Positions 1-12,047 of a DNA stretch of 64,000 bases are shown piece by piece (the stretch's first letter is position 1; each line of letters begins with the position of its first letter). This DNA comes from Symsagittifera roscoffensis (taxonomy: Eukaryota; Xenacoelomorpha; Acoela; Convolutidae). The notes under the pieces were generated by a model that ran no database searches, was not told the DNA's origin, and worked only from the letters and a program-made list of their open reading frames with translations. Location of the stretch: NCBI RefSeq assembly GCF_963678635.1, contig NC_087066.1:22105996-22169995 (forward strand), in the 5' to 3' direction. A program made the position numbers and the translations under genes.

Positions 1-45
1 TTTGTCACTGAAATTGAAATTTTTTGTCAAGATGATCCATTATAA

Positions 46-275
46 ACATTAAGACCATTTTTTCCACGGGGGAAAGGACCAACACAAGAGCTGTACAGCT
101 CATCACGGCGAACCGCTGTTGTGCTCCTGTTTAAGAACTGCATGCAATTTGCTCCTGTTTAAGAACTGCTTGAGTTGCTTCACCCTCAAGCAACGAGCAC
201 GGATCATGGTGGGCCTCGAACATCCGACCTTCCGATTGAGAGGCGGAGACGTAACAACTTCACCACTGCTCCCCT
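46..275 (-). repeat. tRNA-derived SINE
   Basis: On the - strand the sequence reads as a tRNA-like head with both RNA polymerase III internal promoter boxes. The A box TGGTGAAGTTG (255-265) fits TRGYNNARNNG. The B box GTTCGAGGC (213-221) fits GWTCRANNC. They are 33 bases apart, normal for a tRNA. The acceptor and T stems do not pair well, so this is not a working tRNA gene. The body downstream (lower coordinates) carries two direct copies of a ~19-bp motif containing TTCTTAAACAGGAG (about 121-140 and 150-172) and a 14-bp palindrome (88-101). The 3' end is uncertain. The lineage of the SINE is not recognised. Confidence 0.6.
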
Positions 276-2499
276 ATTTTAGTAAAAACTAAAAATCATA
301 TTTTATTAAACACTAAAAATCAATCATAACCAAATTTATTCAATTTTGTTTTTCTATAAACCTTTACCACTAAACCCCCAACCTCTTTACCACGAGTTGC
401 GAAATAAAAGTTTCAAAGTTGCAGTTTAGATTATTGATTTTGGTTAAGCGCAAAGTGTGGACTTTGTTGTAGTCCCAATTATATAATTCTTGAGTGTTTT
501 TCACTTTTATTTTAAAACTTAGAGTGGCATTTTTTTCAATGCTTGAACAAATCTAATCAATAACATTTAGTCAAAATTACAAAAGAATTTCAAAATCCAA
601 GGAGTTTTTTATTTATTACGACTGCTGTGTGATTGCATTAGCAATAAAATAGATCGTTATATTTCGATTTTTGCTGGTCATTTTAAAAAATAATAGGAAT
701 CAGAGTTTTGACCCGACTGATAACGGTATACAGCGGCTTGGGGGTGCAAGACAAACTTTAGAACATTTCAATCTTTGATATTTTAAAAGTTTTCAATATC
801 AATTTTCTGGTATGTCATGTTGCCAAAGAGTATAACAAGCCAGGCGACACAGCCTCTTAAAAACTCACAATATTAGTAACCAAAGTTCAAATTTCGCTTT
901 TAGGCGTTCAGCAATTAAATGGAAAAAATTGTTTCGTGTTTTCTTTTTATCTTAATAGTGACTTTAAAATTGGCGACTTTATTTGACGAGGTAAAAATAT
1001 TGGTTGGTCGGAATTGAGAATTTGAAGGGTTAAAAAGTTTGAGAACCCATTCGTGAATTGACAATTTTAATTAACAACTTACTTAGCATATTTTGCTGAG
1101 CGTTCTTAGGATCTGTATTAGTTTTGTATCAGTGTTGCTATCTTAGTTTTAATTTGCTTAGGGTTTGTTGTTCGTCATAATTTTACAGCCAGCAGTTTTG
1201 TAAAAGTTTCACTTGTTTGTTATGACGGCTCGCTTCAAGGCAAGGCTGGCTGTTTGGTTAGAAGCGGATGGAGTTCAATGAGATGACCAAAAAGGTACTC
1301 TAAAAATTAGCCGAGCATGTTCGCACTGGGGGCACAGCCATAATCATGTGTGCCTACAGCATGAAATAACTTATACATTTGAAAGTTTTTAAAGAAAAAG
1401 TAGAGCAGCCTAATTTTAGAAGCCTAAAAATGAATGTTTCAGTTTTTTAATTCAGTATTCAAATACTTTTCCACAAAAGTTGTGCAAAAGCGCAAGTTAA
1501 GGTGAGCTAACTTTGAAATTTTGAACAATTTTAACAGAGCTCTTGAAGATGAAATTGATCATTGACACACTTGCTAATTGACCAGTCCACTCATATTCCG
1601 CAAGGAATCCGCTTATAATTCACATAACACACAGTCGTAATGGGCTATTGTCTTTTACTTTTCCCTGCCCTATTTAGTGCTTCTGAAAAATTTTAAAATT
1701 CGATAGAGGTTTATAACTACCAATATCAGAGATAAAAACAGTCAAAAATTTTTCATCTTTGTTTTTCTGTCCAACATATTTGTTTTACAAAAGCTGGCAC
1801 ATCAAAGAGCATCAAAGAGTGACTGCTCCGCTTTTTTTTTCAATTTCTTTGTTTTTGGGACTTTCATTTACATTTGAGTTTTATTTTTACAAGCTCCAGA
1901 TTTTGGTTCTAATTAAACTTGACTGGTTCACAGCCAAATATTTGAATGTCTTCAGTGGTTTTTGATCTTATTTTGCGTGACTTTTTAAAACTTTTTATTT
2001 GGAAACGATCTTGGCTCTTTTTTAGTTTCTGTTTTAGTCCTATCTGTAATGTTTCAATTAATAAAATCTAACTGTCTTTATTGCGCTGATATCATTACAT
2101 AGAAAAAAAAACTCATTACCTGCAAATTTTTTGCAACACCCAGAACTATTTGAGAACAGCATGTCAACAGTTTTTTGGCAAAACTCACAATTCAGCTGAC
2201 ACTGACCAGTATCACAGGATTAGCCAAAAAAATTTTGTGCATAAACCTCTCTTAAATATTTATTTCAATTGGAAAAAGTTTCTGTAGTAGATATTTTTAA
2301 TTTTTAGGCAAAACGCAACTGTTTTCTACTTATAGCCCAAAGTTTAAATAAAACAAGGTGAATTTGTGAAAAGAAAAATGAACACTTTGAAAAGTTCCGC
2401 GCTTCAGTCGCGATGGTTGTCTATTTTTTTCTAATGCAACTCCATCTATCTTTCTTTTCCTTCAAACGTAGTTTTTTAAAGATAAACGTTTAATGCAGC
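276..2499. other. AT-rich DNA without recognisable gene
   Basis: No open frame here has coding character. The short frames are rich in F, Y, K and N, as expected from random AT-rich sequence. I saw no clear repeat, tRNA or promoter structure. Confidence 0.5.
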
Positions 2500-3720
2500 A
2501 TCTATCGCCGTCAAACAATCCATTTTTTTAAAAAGTACGGTGGCGTCAGTTTTATCTGGCTCAAAAGAGCCCAAATTAATAAATTATAGGAAAAGTGATG
2601 CGCTGTCGATCAATTTGAAAAAGAAGAACTGAATTATTTTTTGTTTATTTAACAGTTATTAACATGTGGGTTATGTTTTAGAAGCTGTAAAAATCAATTT
2701 TAATGGTTCGCATGAAAAATTAAGCAACAAAAACTAAATGGGTTTGTTGAAAAAGGGTTCAGGTGAGTTATTTATAAGTTGGATGACGTTTTTAAATAAC
2801 AATTCGTATAAAATCTTAATGTTTTTTGTTTACCTAACTTTTTTCGACATGTGAGTCATGTTTCAGAAGCTGCAATTAACCGATGGTCAAAATTTTAAAC
2901 TAAACATTGGACAAAAAATACAACAGATTTTTGAAAAAAGGTTCAAATCAGTCATTCATGACGCGTAGGATGTTTTTCCGGTCGATTCGAGAATCGAGAA
3001 TGCAGTGGTTTATCATTAATCGAACATTTTCTTTAAAGTATTTATCGAACGTGTCGAGTTGTTAAAGCTAAAAAATTGTGATTAAAAAAATCGGTTCTGG
3101 GAGTTAGTCACAAAAACCACCAGGGCCAATGAAGAAGGGTCCATAACAGAGAATTATAAGGTGTGCGAATGTTAGCCGATCCCACATGGCAATAAAGAAG
3201 AAAAGTTCAACTTGAGTTAAGGATCCATCTTTGTTCAAAAGTTATTATTATGTGAGTTATGTGGTAGACCCACATACAAAAGTGCCCAATGGTGTTTTTC
3301 GTTCCCTTAACTACCGAACCATTAATGGTTTTACGTCAGTTTGATGATGTTGGATGATGTTGTGAATACAGTATTTTTTTTGACCGACCCTTCTTATTAG
3401 CATGTTGTTTATGAATAAAACCAGCTTTCAAAACCGATGGTCAAACAATCATTAGCTCGGAAGTTTCGGGGAACGAAAAAGCTACCATGGCTGTTGAAAA
3501 GGGGCAGAAAAAGTCGCAGTGGCCCGTGAAAAAGTGTATTAGTCAGAGAAAGATATTGCTAGTGATGTTTTGCCGAACAACACGACAAAAGAATACTGAG
3601 TGATTTATCAACCATCTAACAATTATTAGCAGGGGAGTTATGTTGTAGAACCTTTAAATGCTGATAGCTGATGGTAACGTTTTTCTTAAATCAACTTATA
3701 ACCATTTTTTCATGGTTTTA
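2500..3720 (+). repeat. degenerate ~200-bp direct repeats
   Basis: A loose motif of the form CATGTGRGTYATGTTTYAGAAGCTG recurs near 2661, 2848, 3243, 3399 and 3627. It is often followed by a motif like ACCGATGGTCAAA. The spacing is irregular, about 150-400 bp. The copies are very diverged, so this is probably an old tandem amplification or several decayed copies of one element. Confidence 0.35.
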
Positions 3721-5056
3721 TAATTTTGATTATCTTTGATTTTGGATAAATTGTTATTATATACATCTAATTTAGAGGAGGATTGATGTGAGTAACCTGT
3801 TTAATGAGTTAATAATCCATATGCTGAAGATCTTCAACATCATATTTTATAACTCAAAAATCAGTAGATGACTTTTTTGACAAGCATGTGAGAAAAGTAA
3901 AACCGTATTCATATATTTTACATCACAAAATATGGTTTAGATGTTTTTTTGTTGTTAAAAATTACATAAATCAAAAAAGTAGTTGCTTTGTGATAAAAGA
4001 TGAAAAGTTGAACAAATCCAAAGCAATAAGACTCTTTGTTATGATGAGATACTGTTTTGGTTTGTGTTTGCATTCTGTAGTGATTACAAGTTTGCATTTT
4101 TTGACATTCGAGTTGGTTTTTTACCATTTTAAGAAAGTTTATTAAAACTTGTTATTTACTAGCCAAAAACACGTGCTGAGCGCTTCAATGCAATGGCATG
4201 TTTAAAGCTGAAGTTATGAATCTGTGAATTAATCAGTGTAAAATGGCTGTCTGCTTTTAATAAAATTGATTAAAAGTGCAAAAGGTAAACTTTTTTAGAG
4301 CATGTAGGTAGAGACGACTTTGAGCCATTGTTTTTAATAATACGTTCAAGTTACGAATAAGAATTAATTTTCTATAGAAAATAAAGTACATATTTTATAT
4401 AATGTATTCGCGAAATTCGAATTAGTCTTGAAAAACCTCAAAAAAAGAAAATCAAAACGCATTTATGAGCTACGATTGAGTTATGAATGATTTACTATAT
4501 ATTAGATGGCATATTGTAAAACGATGCTAAGCCGCAGTTTAAGAGATGGAATAGTAAAAGTAATCTTCATTCATAAAAAGTTTTACCTGTCGTGATTTTA
4601 ATTTGCAGCAATTAAAACCATTTTAAGGGCTGGCTGTTGTTGATAGTCAGGTCAACCGCGGATATTCAACTTCAGCGATTCAAATGCCATTCATCATCTG
4701 CTTTAAACATTTGTCATAGCCAGTTTCCAAAATATGATTTAGTACTCAACAATACAAATATCTTTTTTATTTTGGCGACAACTAATAAAGACACTTGATG
4801 AAAAAATGCAATACTTTTTTGAAAACTTCATTTATTTAAACTAACTTAATTTAAGAATATTAAATTACTTCATCATTAAGTTCCAAGAACGCAATTTAGG
4901 CCTTTAAGAGAACAAAATCTTATCTAAATTTGATACCGGTCACAGCAAACTTTAAGAAAGCAGTAAAGTTTTCTTTCCAACTTAAATTTATTTCTCATTT
5001 ATCTATGAGAAAATTTTAAAACCGCATCTCAAATTAAAAAAAAACAATATTTAAAT
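3721..5056. other. upstream region of the TIS11-like gene
   Basis: AT-rich sequence with no convincing coding frame. It ends at the start codon at 5057. An in-frame TGA at 5006-5008 precedes that ATG, so the coding frame does not extend upstream without splicing. I could not identify a core promoter with confidence, and the 5' UTR boundary is unknown. Confidence 0.4.
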
Positions 5057-5275
5057 ATGGAAAATAATTTCCAAATGGTTGTCAACCGATCACTGAGTGA
5101 TGGCATTGTAACAATAGCCAATGGGCGATCGAGTTCGGTGACTCATGCGAGTACAAGCAGTGTTCACGTTACTGCATCCCCATTGGCCCACGACATATCC
5201 ACCCGCTCGTTGGCCAATCAAATTCAACATATGAACATTCTGGACTGCAAATTCGCAAACACCAATAACCATAAG
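5057..5275 (+). CDS. TIS11/tristetraprolin-like CCCH protein, exon 1
   Basis: This is the predicted first coding exon (73 codons) of the gene continued at 12048. The ATG at 5057 has A at -3 and G at +4, and an in-frame TGA lies upstream at 5006. The peptide starts MENNFQMVVNRSLSDG and is rich in S, T, N and H with no known domain; TIS11-family N termini are usually low-complexity and poorly conserved. The exon ends AAG followed by GTGAG at 5276, a good donor, in phase 0. The acceptor at 12047 opens the zinc-finger frame in the same phase, which supports the join. The link is inferred from phase, splice sites and composition. An exon I did not see inside the intron, or an alternative promoter nearer exon 2, would change it. 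Confidence 0.6.
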
Positions 5276-7239
5276 GTGAGATTTTTGATGCTTTACTTGA
5301 GGTTTTTTGAAATTTCAGCTCCAAATGTGGAAAAACTAGGTATAGTTTGTCTAATTTACAGTTTATCGAACGACACGATTAAGTTTCCGGGAAAAAATTA
5401 AAGAAGTGTTACAAAAAATATATAATTTTTCGGTCTTGATTGTTTTTTAGCACTAAGCATTCGGGTAAAATCTAAAAAAAATTTCAAAAAATGGTTATCA
5501 ATTCATTACTATACAAAAAGGAACCAAAAAAACTAGTTTAAACTTTTGTTAGTTCATTTTATAGGAAAATAATAAGAAACCGACGGAACAACTGAACTCT
5601 GGGGGTTTCTTCAGCCAATTTTGTTTCACCTTTCAAACTTACAATTGGATACAAAATTTATTTTTCTGAAAGCTTTGATAACTTGATCTCAAATTTAAAA
5701 AAGTTCCACCTGCAGTCAATTTTCGTACAAATTCCAGGGTTGAAAAACGAGTGAGTACAGTAAACCGATGCGCAAGTAAATTACCAGATCAGTCAACCAA
5801 TTTACGTAATATTTAGATCAATTACGAAATTAAAGATTTACTGAATGATTTTTCCCTGAGCTAGAAGGATAATCTTAAATCTACGAGGCTCATTGGAAGA
5901 GCTATTTTATTTCATTTTTTGATTCAAATTTTGTTTTGAAGAAAAAATGTGTCACTTTGTAAAAATCTCAGTTTTTATCTAAAATAATTACATAAGTGAA
6001 TCAATAGTTTCGGTTTGCTGATCCGGTCCGCCCGTTTTCAGTGTACTGATATATCGATTTGCTGATCAAGCACCTAAACAACTGCTAATTTGGTCAATTT
6101 GGCAAATGTGGAATAAAATCTACGAGCTATATATGCGGATCTAGGGCAAACATTCGTTGTGTCAATAATCTGAATTCGATAAAAAAATACTTAATAAAAA
6201 TCAAAAGGCAAAACTTAATACAGAAAAATACTTAATAAATATTCAAATCAAAAGACATAGTTCAGATAGCCAATTTAGATTTAGTTGAATTTCGATTCAA
6301 GGTCTCCGTGGTGCGTGCTACGCGCACTTCAGCGCTTCGCGATGATAATCGGTTCTAATTATCATAAAGAGTCCGGCCCTCTATTGGCAAGGTTGCAAAT
6401 TGTGGGCTTAATTTTGGTGATCACTGATAATTTGGCGAATACAGCATTGTTTAAATAATTGGTAAAATGGAGTTTTCTTCCTTTTTTTTCAAAAATGGCA
6501 AATGTTTTCCTCAGTAAAGCTATTTTTCGGGTTCTTCAAAACTTGTTTTTTTTTCTGATGTTGTACCCTATTTTTCAATTATAAAATATTTTTAGCGGTT
6601 AAAAATCTTCAGTTTTCAGCCCGCACGGTAATAAGCACAACAAAATGTTATAAAAACGTTGTATACCGGGCAAGATTTACCCCAGATTCGCCATTTTAGA
6701 AATTTTTAAGATCAATAAAGATTTAAATTCTACAAGTGAGCTCCAGTGAACAATTTTTTCACTTGGTAAACAAAATTTTCATCCAGAAAGCTTAGAAAAA
6801 ATTGAAGTTTTAGGAAATAAAAAATATTAATTAATAATTGATTAGTTTTTATTGTAACAGTTTAAAAAAAAACGACAGTTCAAAAAACATTTAAGAAAGA
6901 GTTTTTTTTGCATTTTTTTTTCATTATCTTAATTTTTCAAAAAAAAGAAGTTCCATGCCAAGGAAGCGCTGACTGAAATTTTATTTTATAAAACTTTTTA
7001 AAAAAACTTTTTTGGCTTAACAACCAAAAGATCTAAATAAAAACTCAGTAACAAGGTAATAGCTTAAATAGTAGCCATAATTAGATCGACATTGGACTAA
7101 AATGTAAAGCTTTTAAATCCGATTTTTTTGAAAAACCCTAGAAAAAACAAAAAAACTGGCCGTAAAGTTTTTTCATATATGGAAAAAAAGTCTTGATCAA
7201 TGCTTGTGTGATTTAAAAATCGAATTTGAAAAATGATCA

Positions 7240-7720
7240 TCTTTGAAAATTTTGCCAAATTTTAAAAGGTTGATACTTTCATTATATTTTTTGTGTATGA
7301 TAAATTCATTATACTATTTAAATTTTTTTCCTATGCATTGTAGATGCAAGACTATCAAACCTTTGGTGACTCTAGTTTCGAGTGAGTCAAGGCCTTATGC
7401 AAATAAAAAATCACAAATCTTTTTCTTTTCATGCAATTTTCTGTACTTATAGAATTTCTTGAAAAATGTATCATCAACACATATTTCACGCAATTTCATA
7501 AGTGCAGAAAACTGCATGAAAGGTCTATGATCAGTGATTTTCCAATAAACTACAAACTTGATTTGATGAAAATTAGAGTCACTAAATTTTTGACCGTCTT
7601 GCATCTACAATGCATTGGAAACGTCCTGTATTATATAGTGAAATTCTTCTAAGCAAGTGGTATAATAAACGTATCATTCTTATGATTTTTGGCAGAAGTT
7701 TTCCCAAAATATAAATTTTC
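7240..7720. repeat. foldback (near-palindromic) element
   Basis: Two arms are inverted copies of each other. The clearest stretch is a 20-bp perfect match: ATGCATTGTAGATGCAAGAC at about 7332-7351 and its reverse complement at about 7595-7614. Similarity continues on both sides with mismatches, including the inner TTTCATGCA/TGCATGAAA pair flanking the centre. The transcript could fold into one long hairpin. No transposase or clear target duplication was found. Confidence 0.6.
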
Positions 7721-8102
7721 AATACAACCCTAAAAGAAACTTACAAAAATTAAACATTTTGAGCATTTTTGAAAAAAGTTTTCCCGAGAAACTGAAAAAT
7801 TCTGAATTAATTTATCCAAAACTACGTTATGCTCACCGATAATTCGTTTTGTGATTGAAAAACTTTTTGGGGCAATTTTCAAACTCTTTGGAATTTTTTT
7901 TGTAGTCATCAAAAAAACGCTGGTTCTACAATTTCCATATAAGGAAAATGATTGAGTAGCGTTTTTTTGACATTTTTTAAAAAATTTATGATGATACATT
8001 AAAGTTTATGCCAAAACAAGAAAAAAGTTCTTTGAAAAATCTATGAAATGATATCAGCACAATGTATGAAGTTTGTTTAATTAGTATTGTTTCATAGACT
8101 TT

Positions 8103-8530
8103 GGCTCTTTTTCCTTTTTTCCCCACCTCCCACAAGCTTCAATATATTAGTGTAACGAGTAATTTTACGAGGTTGAGTATGGGGAACAAGTATGTTTGTC
8201 GTGGCCTTTTTAGTCTGTATGTAAACTTTCATTACGATCGGAGGCTCTTTTTCCTTCCCCCCCCCCCCCCCCCGCCTGCAAAATTTTATTTGTAAAAATT
8301 ATGTTCACTTTGTTCGATTGTTCGATTGTTAGGAAAATTACCATAGGGACTAATTTGGTTATGACAAACATGTTTGGTCTTCATAAATAACATTGTAAAA
8401 CCACCCGGTACACCATAAAATTCATGTTCGTGAGAGGTGGGGGGAAAAAGCAAAAGAGCCCGATCGGACAATGTGGTCAACAAATTTACATGTAAAATAT
8501 TGCAGGTGGGGGGCAAAAGGAAAAAGAGCC
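8103..8530. mobile_element. MITE-like element E1, split by E2
   Basis: The ends are GGCTCTTTTTCC (8103) and its inverse GGAAAAAGAGCC (ending 8530), with C-rich/G-rich subterminal tracts. With the inserted E2 (8243-8460) and one 8-bp duplication removed, the element is about 202 bp and matches the reverse complement of E3 along its length. The flanks share GACTTT on both sides, a possibly eroded target duplication. It has no coding capacity. Confidence 0.75.
8243..8460. mobile_element. MITE-like element E2, nested in E1
   Basis: A 218-bp copy bounded by GGCTCTTTTTCC and the matching inverse GAGCC end. It is flanked on both sides by the perfect 8-bp repeat CGATCGGA (8235-8242 and 8461-8468). 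Removing E2 and one repeat restores a continuous E1 that aligns with E3. This proves transposition into an older copy of the same family. An 8-bp duplication is typical of hAT-like elements (also P and Merlin); the ends do not decide which. Confidence 0.85.
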
Positions 8531-8639
8531 GACTTTGCTAATGATTAGTTTTTTTTGTTCTATGCAGGTCAACCCCTGGGTATATATAAATATCGAAATT
8601 TATGCCAAAACGAGAAAACGGTCTTTGAAAAATTGCTGA

Positions 8640-9935
8640 CACTATTTAAACAAAATGTATGGAATTTCCCTTTCCAGTTTCCAGTATTCCAGTTTCCCTT
8701 TCCCCTCGTAAAACTTCAAAATAAAGCTCTTCAAAAATTGTTCTCACGGCATTTCGCATGCAAGAAATGGGCTCTTTTTCCTTCCCCCCCCCCCCCCCCA
8801 CCTGCAATTTTGTACATGTAAATTTGTTGACCACATTGTCCGATTGTAATGAAAATTTACATACGGACTATTAAAGCCACGACAAACATATTTGGTTTTC
8901 ATACTGAACCTCGTAAAACCACTCGTTACACATATATTGAAGCTCGTGTGAGGTGGGGGGGGGGAGGAAAAGAGCCAAGAAATGTAGTGAAATTTTGTTC
9001 ACTTGTTCACGCTGACACTTTTTAATGCATTTTATAACATGAAAAGTCTGGGGGATCTTTTTCCTTTTCCCCCTACCTCTCATAGGTATCAATTTTTTTG
9101 AGGGAAGGGAGTGAATGAGATGGAGCATATCGGGTAGAAGCTGGATGGCGACTTTTGGAGAAGCCATCTGAAGCAAATAGATTTGTTTGACTTTCTCAAC
9201 GTCATAATTCAGAAATGAAGAGTCGCTATAGTGTTGACTTTTCCCGCCACAATTTTCCACAACCACCAGTCGTTTTGATAATCAATCAGAAATCAGATAG
9301 ATCGTAGATTGCTAAAAGTTGATTTGCTATTTTTTATTAAATATTGAGTCGTATTTAAAACCCTATTTGTGTATTCTTTAATAATTTATCATCGGCTGTG
9401 CACACCCTCTAATATCTGTACTCTAATATTCCTGGCCATAAGGCAATTGCTTTATTCAGTAAGTCGGAACAGTCGGAACAGTCCCGAACAGGTAAAAAAG
9501 AACATATTTTATATTGGTAGCTTCCGATGAATTAAGCAAACTGGTCTTTAAGCCCCTAACCCTTCCCAAAAGTAAGCTATAGACCCTTTAACAACAAAAT
9601 CAATATTCAATCCGATCTCTTACAAACATGATGGTAACAGTTTCAAAATAAAAAACCAACAAAGTTTTTCTTAGGTCCATCGGCTTTTTTCTAGTCCCCT
9701 TTTGATTTTTTTTCTGTAATTCAATGTATGAAAGTCTATTTAAAATGACTTTTCATTTTATAAACTGCATTAAAACGTGTCAGCGTGAACAGGTGAACAA
9801 ATTTTCACATTTACTACATGCAAAACGACGTGTGAACAATTTTTGAACAGCTTTTTAGTAATTTTACGAAGGGTGAGGGAAACTGGAAAATTTAAATATA
9901 CAACTACTTTGTTTTATATTTATGGAGAGGGGGTG
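8640..9935. repeat. interrupted inverted-repeat element
   Basis: The left arm (about 8650-8769 plus 8985-9046, split by E3) matches the reverse complement of the right arm (about 9747-9915). Shared landmarks are the GTTCAC...GTTCACGCTGACAC stretch, the GAACAATTTTTGAA stretch and an AACTGGAAA/TTTCCAGTTT motif near the outer ends. The middle (9047-9746) has no coding frame I trust and includes another C-rich CTTTTTCC tract near 9056. It is probably an old non-autonomous TIR element. Confidence 0.5.
8770..8976. mobile_element. MITE-like element E3
   Basis: A 207-bp copy with terminal inverted repeats GGCTCTTTTTCC.../...GGAAAAGAGCC and long C and G runs just inside them. It is flanked by the perfect 8-bp duplication AAGAAATG (8762-8769 and 8977-8984). 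It is the best complete copy of the family here and has no coding capacity. It interrupts the left arm of the larger inverted-repeat element at 8640-9935. Confidence 0.85.
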
Positions 9936-11146
9936 CAAAATACGCAGAGCTCACATAGCCACAGCTCTTTTTATATTTTTGACCGCTTCTCGCTCAATTG
10001 AGCAAACTCTTTAATTATGTGGACTCCTATTCTTTCAAGCCAACAGCAGGCTGTCTTGTTGATGCTCTAACTCCTGGTAGCTTTGAACCTATTTGGTCAT
10101 CCAAGACAAAAACTACTGAATTTTTAAGTCTTTCTAGAAATGATCTGAATGAAAAATTTTCTCTTTAACTTTTTTTATGAAATTTAAATTTATTTAATCC
10201 GAGATTTTTCTCTTTTTTTTTGACCTGACCAGACAAAATTCATGCAACATAAAATTGAGAAAAATTGCCCAATTTTTTTTTAAAAAATTACTTGTCATAA
10301 CGCAAACGAATCTAGAATACTTGGATTTTTTTAAGTATTAATCGTTGATTCGCTCAACCTTTGATTTTGTTTTTATAGGGATGACAATTCTTTACTTAAG
10401 AAACCACAGGGAGGGAATAGTGATCAAGATCTGAAAAAATTCCTATTGAAAAACGCAAAAGTTGAAGTTTTAGTGTGGCCCAAAAACAATATTTTATTCA
10501 CTACACTATCTGACTAGTATTACTCTGAATAGTTGTTAAAATCTATGCAAGGTCTGTTACGTGTGTGGCTGTGGTTGAGAGTCTCGCATTTTTGTTGAGA
10601 AGCACCTTTCGAATGCGATCTCAAGTGACATAATGGTCTTGAGTCGCAGTCAAATTTACGACCACCACAATAAGCCATGAATCACGAATTAATAGACCGA
10701 ATTAAACAACATGTCTGGCTAAACTATGAAAAGCATTCACTCGTTATCTTCAGCATAAGGTGAAACAATGTGCTGACTTCTGTTTCTTTTAATCAGTTTT
10801 TGGCTTTCTTCCACTCCCCTTTTTTTGAATTTTTTTTGAAAATTACTTTAACATTGTCACAGTGCAATGAACTTTTGCATCGGTGAAAAATTTAGCAATT
10901 GTGAACAGATTTGTATGATTAGAGTTTTGGTCATCCCGGGAACTAAGCGGGATGACTAAATTGGTGTTTTGCACGCAATTTCAGTTGCTCAATGCAAGCT
11001 TTTGCGTAACTTTTTGTTCAAGTTTTAAAAATTAAACGATTTTTTTCTTCACAGATTAATTTAGTCAACAAAGATTAATAAAGATTGATAAAGATATAAA
11101 AATTGACGATCTCATCACGTATTTGATGCTCGGATTTACGTAGTCG

Positions 11147-11172
11147 GCTCTTTTTCCGGCACGAAAAAGAGC
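11147..11172. repeat. hairpin formed by two E-family ends
   Basis: GCTCTTTTTC and its exact reverse complement GAAAAAGAGC are separated by six bases. The 10-bp arms are the same as the terminal motif of the E1-E3 elements, so this may be a copy that lost its whole interior. Confidence 0.6.
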
Positions 11173-12047
11173 TAAGTACTATCTATTTAATTAGTTGTAC
11201 ATATCGCTGTTGTAATCAATGTTTACTTTGATAAATTGGCCTTTGATTATCGAACCATAAACAGCCCCCTGAAATACTTAGTAGGATGGTCGAAAAATGC
11301 TGCTTTGAAACGTTTGTTTAAGAGAAAACAAACATTTTTGGCATCAAGTATTTAATATATGACAATTTCACTTATTTTTTGTTTTGCTAAATATGTAAGT
11401 TATTTCAAAAATCTGTTTCGAGCTGTTGTACTTTGAGTACATATAGAGATCAATCTTCTAGATTATTAGCCCCTAGGGTGATCTTAACTCGCCTTGGTGC
11501 TGTTGATTCATTTTGAGTTGTATTTTTGTCTCAACGTGTCTAATATAATGTGTTTGGTTACGAGTCTTTGATATTAACTTGTCTCCAAAAAGCGTCTTTT
11601 TACTAAATTGCTCCGCAGGTATTCTTGATTATAACTAGCCTTTATTACTAAACATAATAGAGTATATAAATTTTTTTTGATTGAACAGGTACTAAACGTG
11701 TTTTTGCTCGCTTTAGATGGCTTCATCTGAAATTGATTTATAAACTTATAACTTTTTACTTTTTCACTTTTCTCATATCAAATTAAGTTATAGTAGTCGA
11801 GTAGAAACGATCTCTATTTATTTTGCTTCAATTATTTTTTATTTATTTATTTTTCATCATTCAAAAGTTAATAAGTGAAATTATAAAAATATAAGTTTTT
11901 GAAAATCGAGTTAAAATTTTCCCGACGGAATAAAATCATTCACTTTTTCAAAATCGTACAAAAACTCAACTTTCAAGATAAATTTCTATTTATGATTTTA
12001 TTCTTTAGCCTAAAAATTACTTGGCATAATTTATTGCTTCCTTTCAG

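Larger units (their letters stand above)
5276..12047 (+). other. 6.8-kb intron of the TIS11-like gene
   Basis: The predicted intron runs from GTGAG (5276) to a pyrimidine-rich TGCTTCCTTTCAG (ending 12047). It holds the foldback repeat at 7240-7720, the MITE cluster at 8103-8976 and an interrupted inverted-repeat element at 8640-9935. The remainder (5276-7239 and 9936-12047) is AT-rich, with no coding-like frame or RNA gene that I recognise. A small GC-rich patch at 6300-6345 can form short hairpins. Confidence 0.55.

Noticed and set aside
3888-4145. 85-codon + frame with an overlapping 69-codon - frame
   Set aside because: Low-complexity F/Y/K/N-rich composition and frames on both strands indicate chance in AT-rich DNA.
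8871-9266. 131-codon - strand frame
   Set aside because: It crosses E3 and the inverted-repeat element; its composition comes from MITE ends and G runs.
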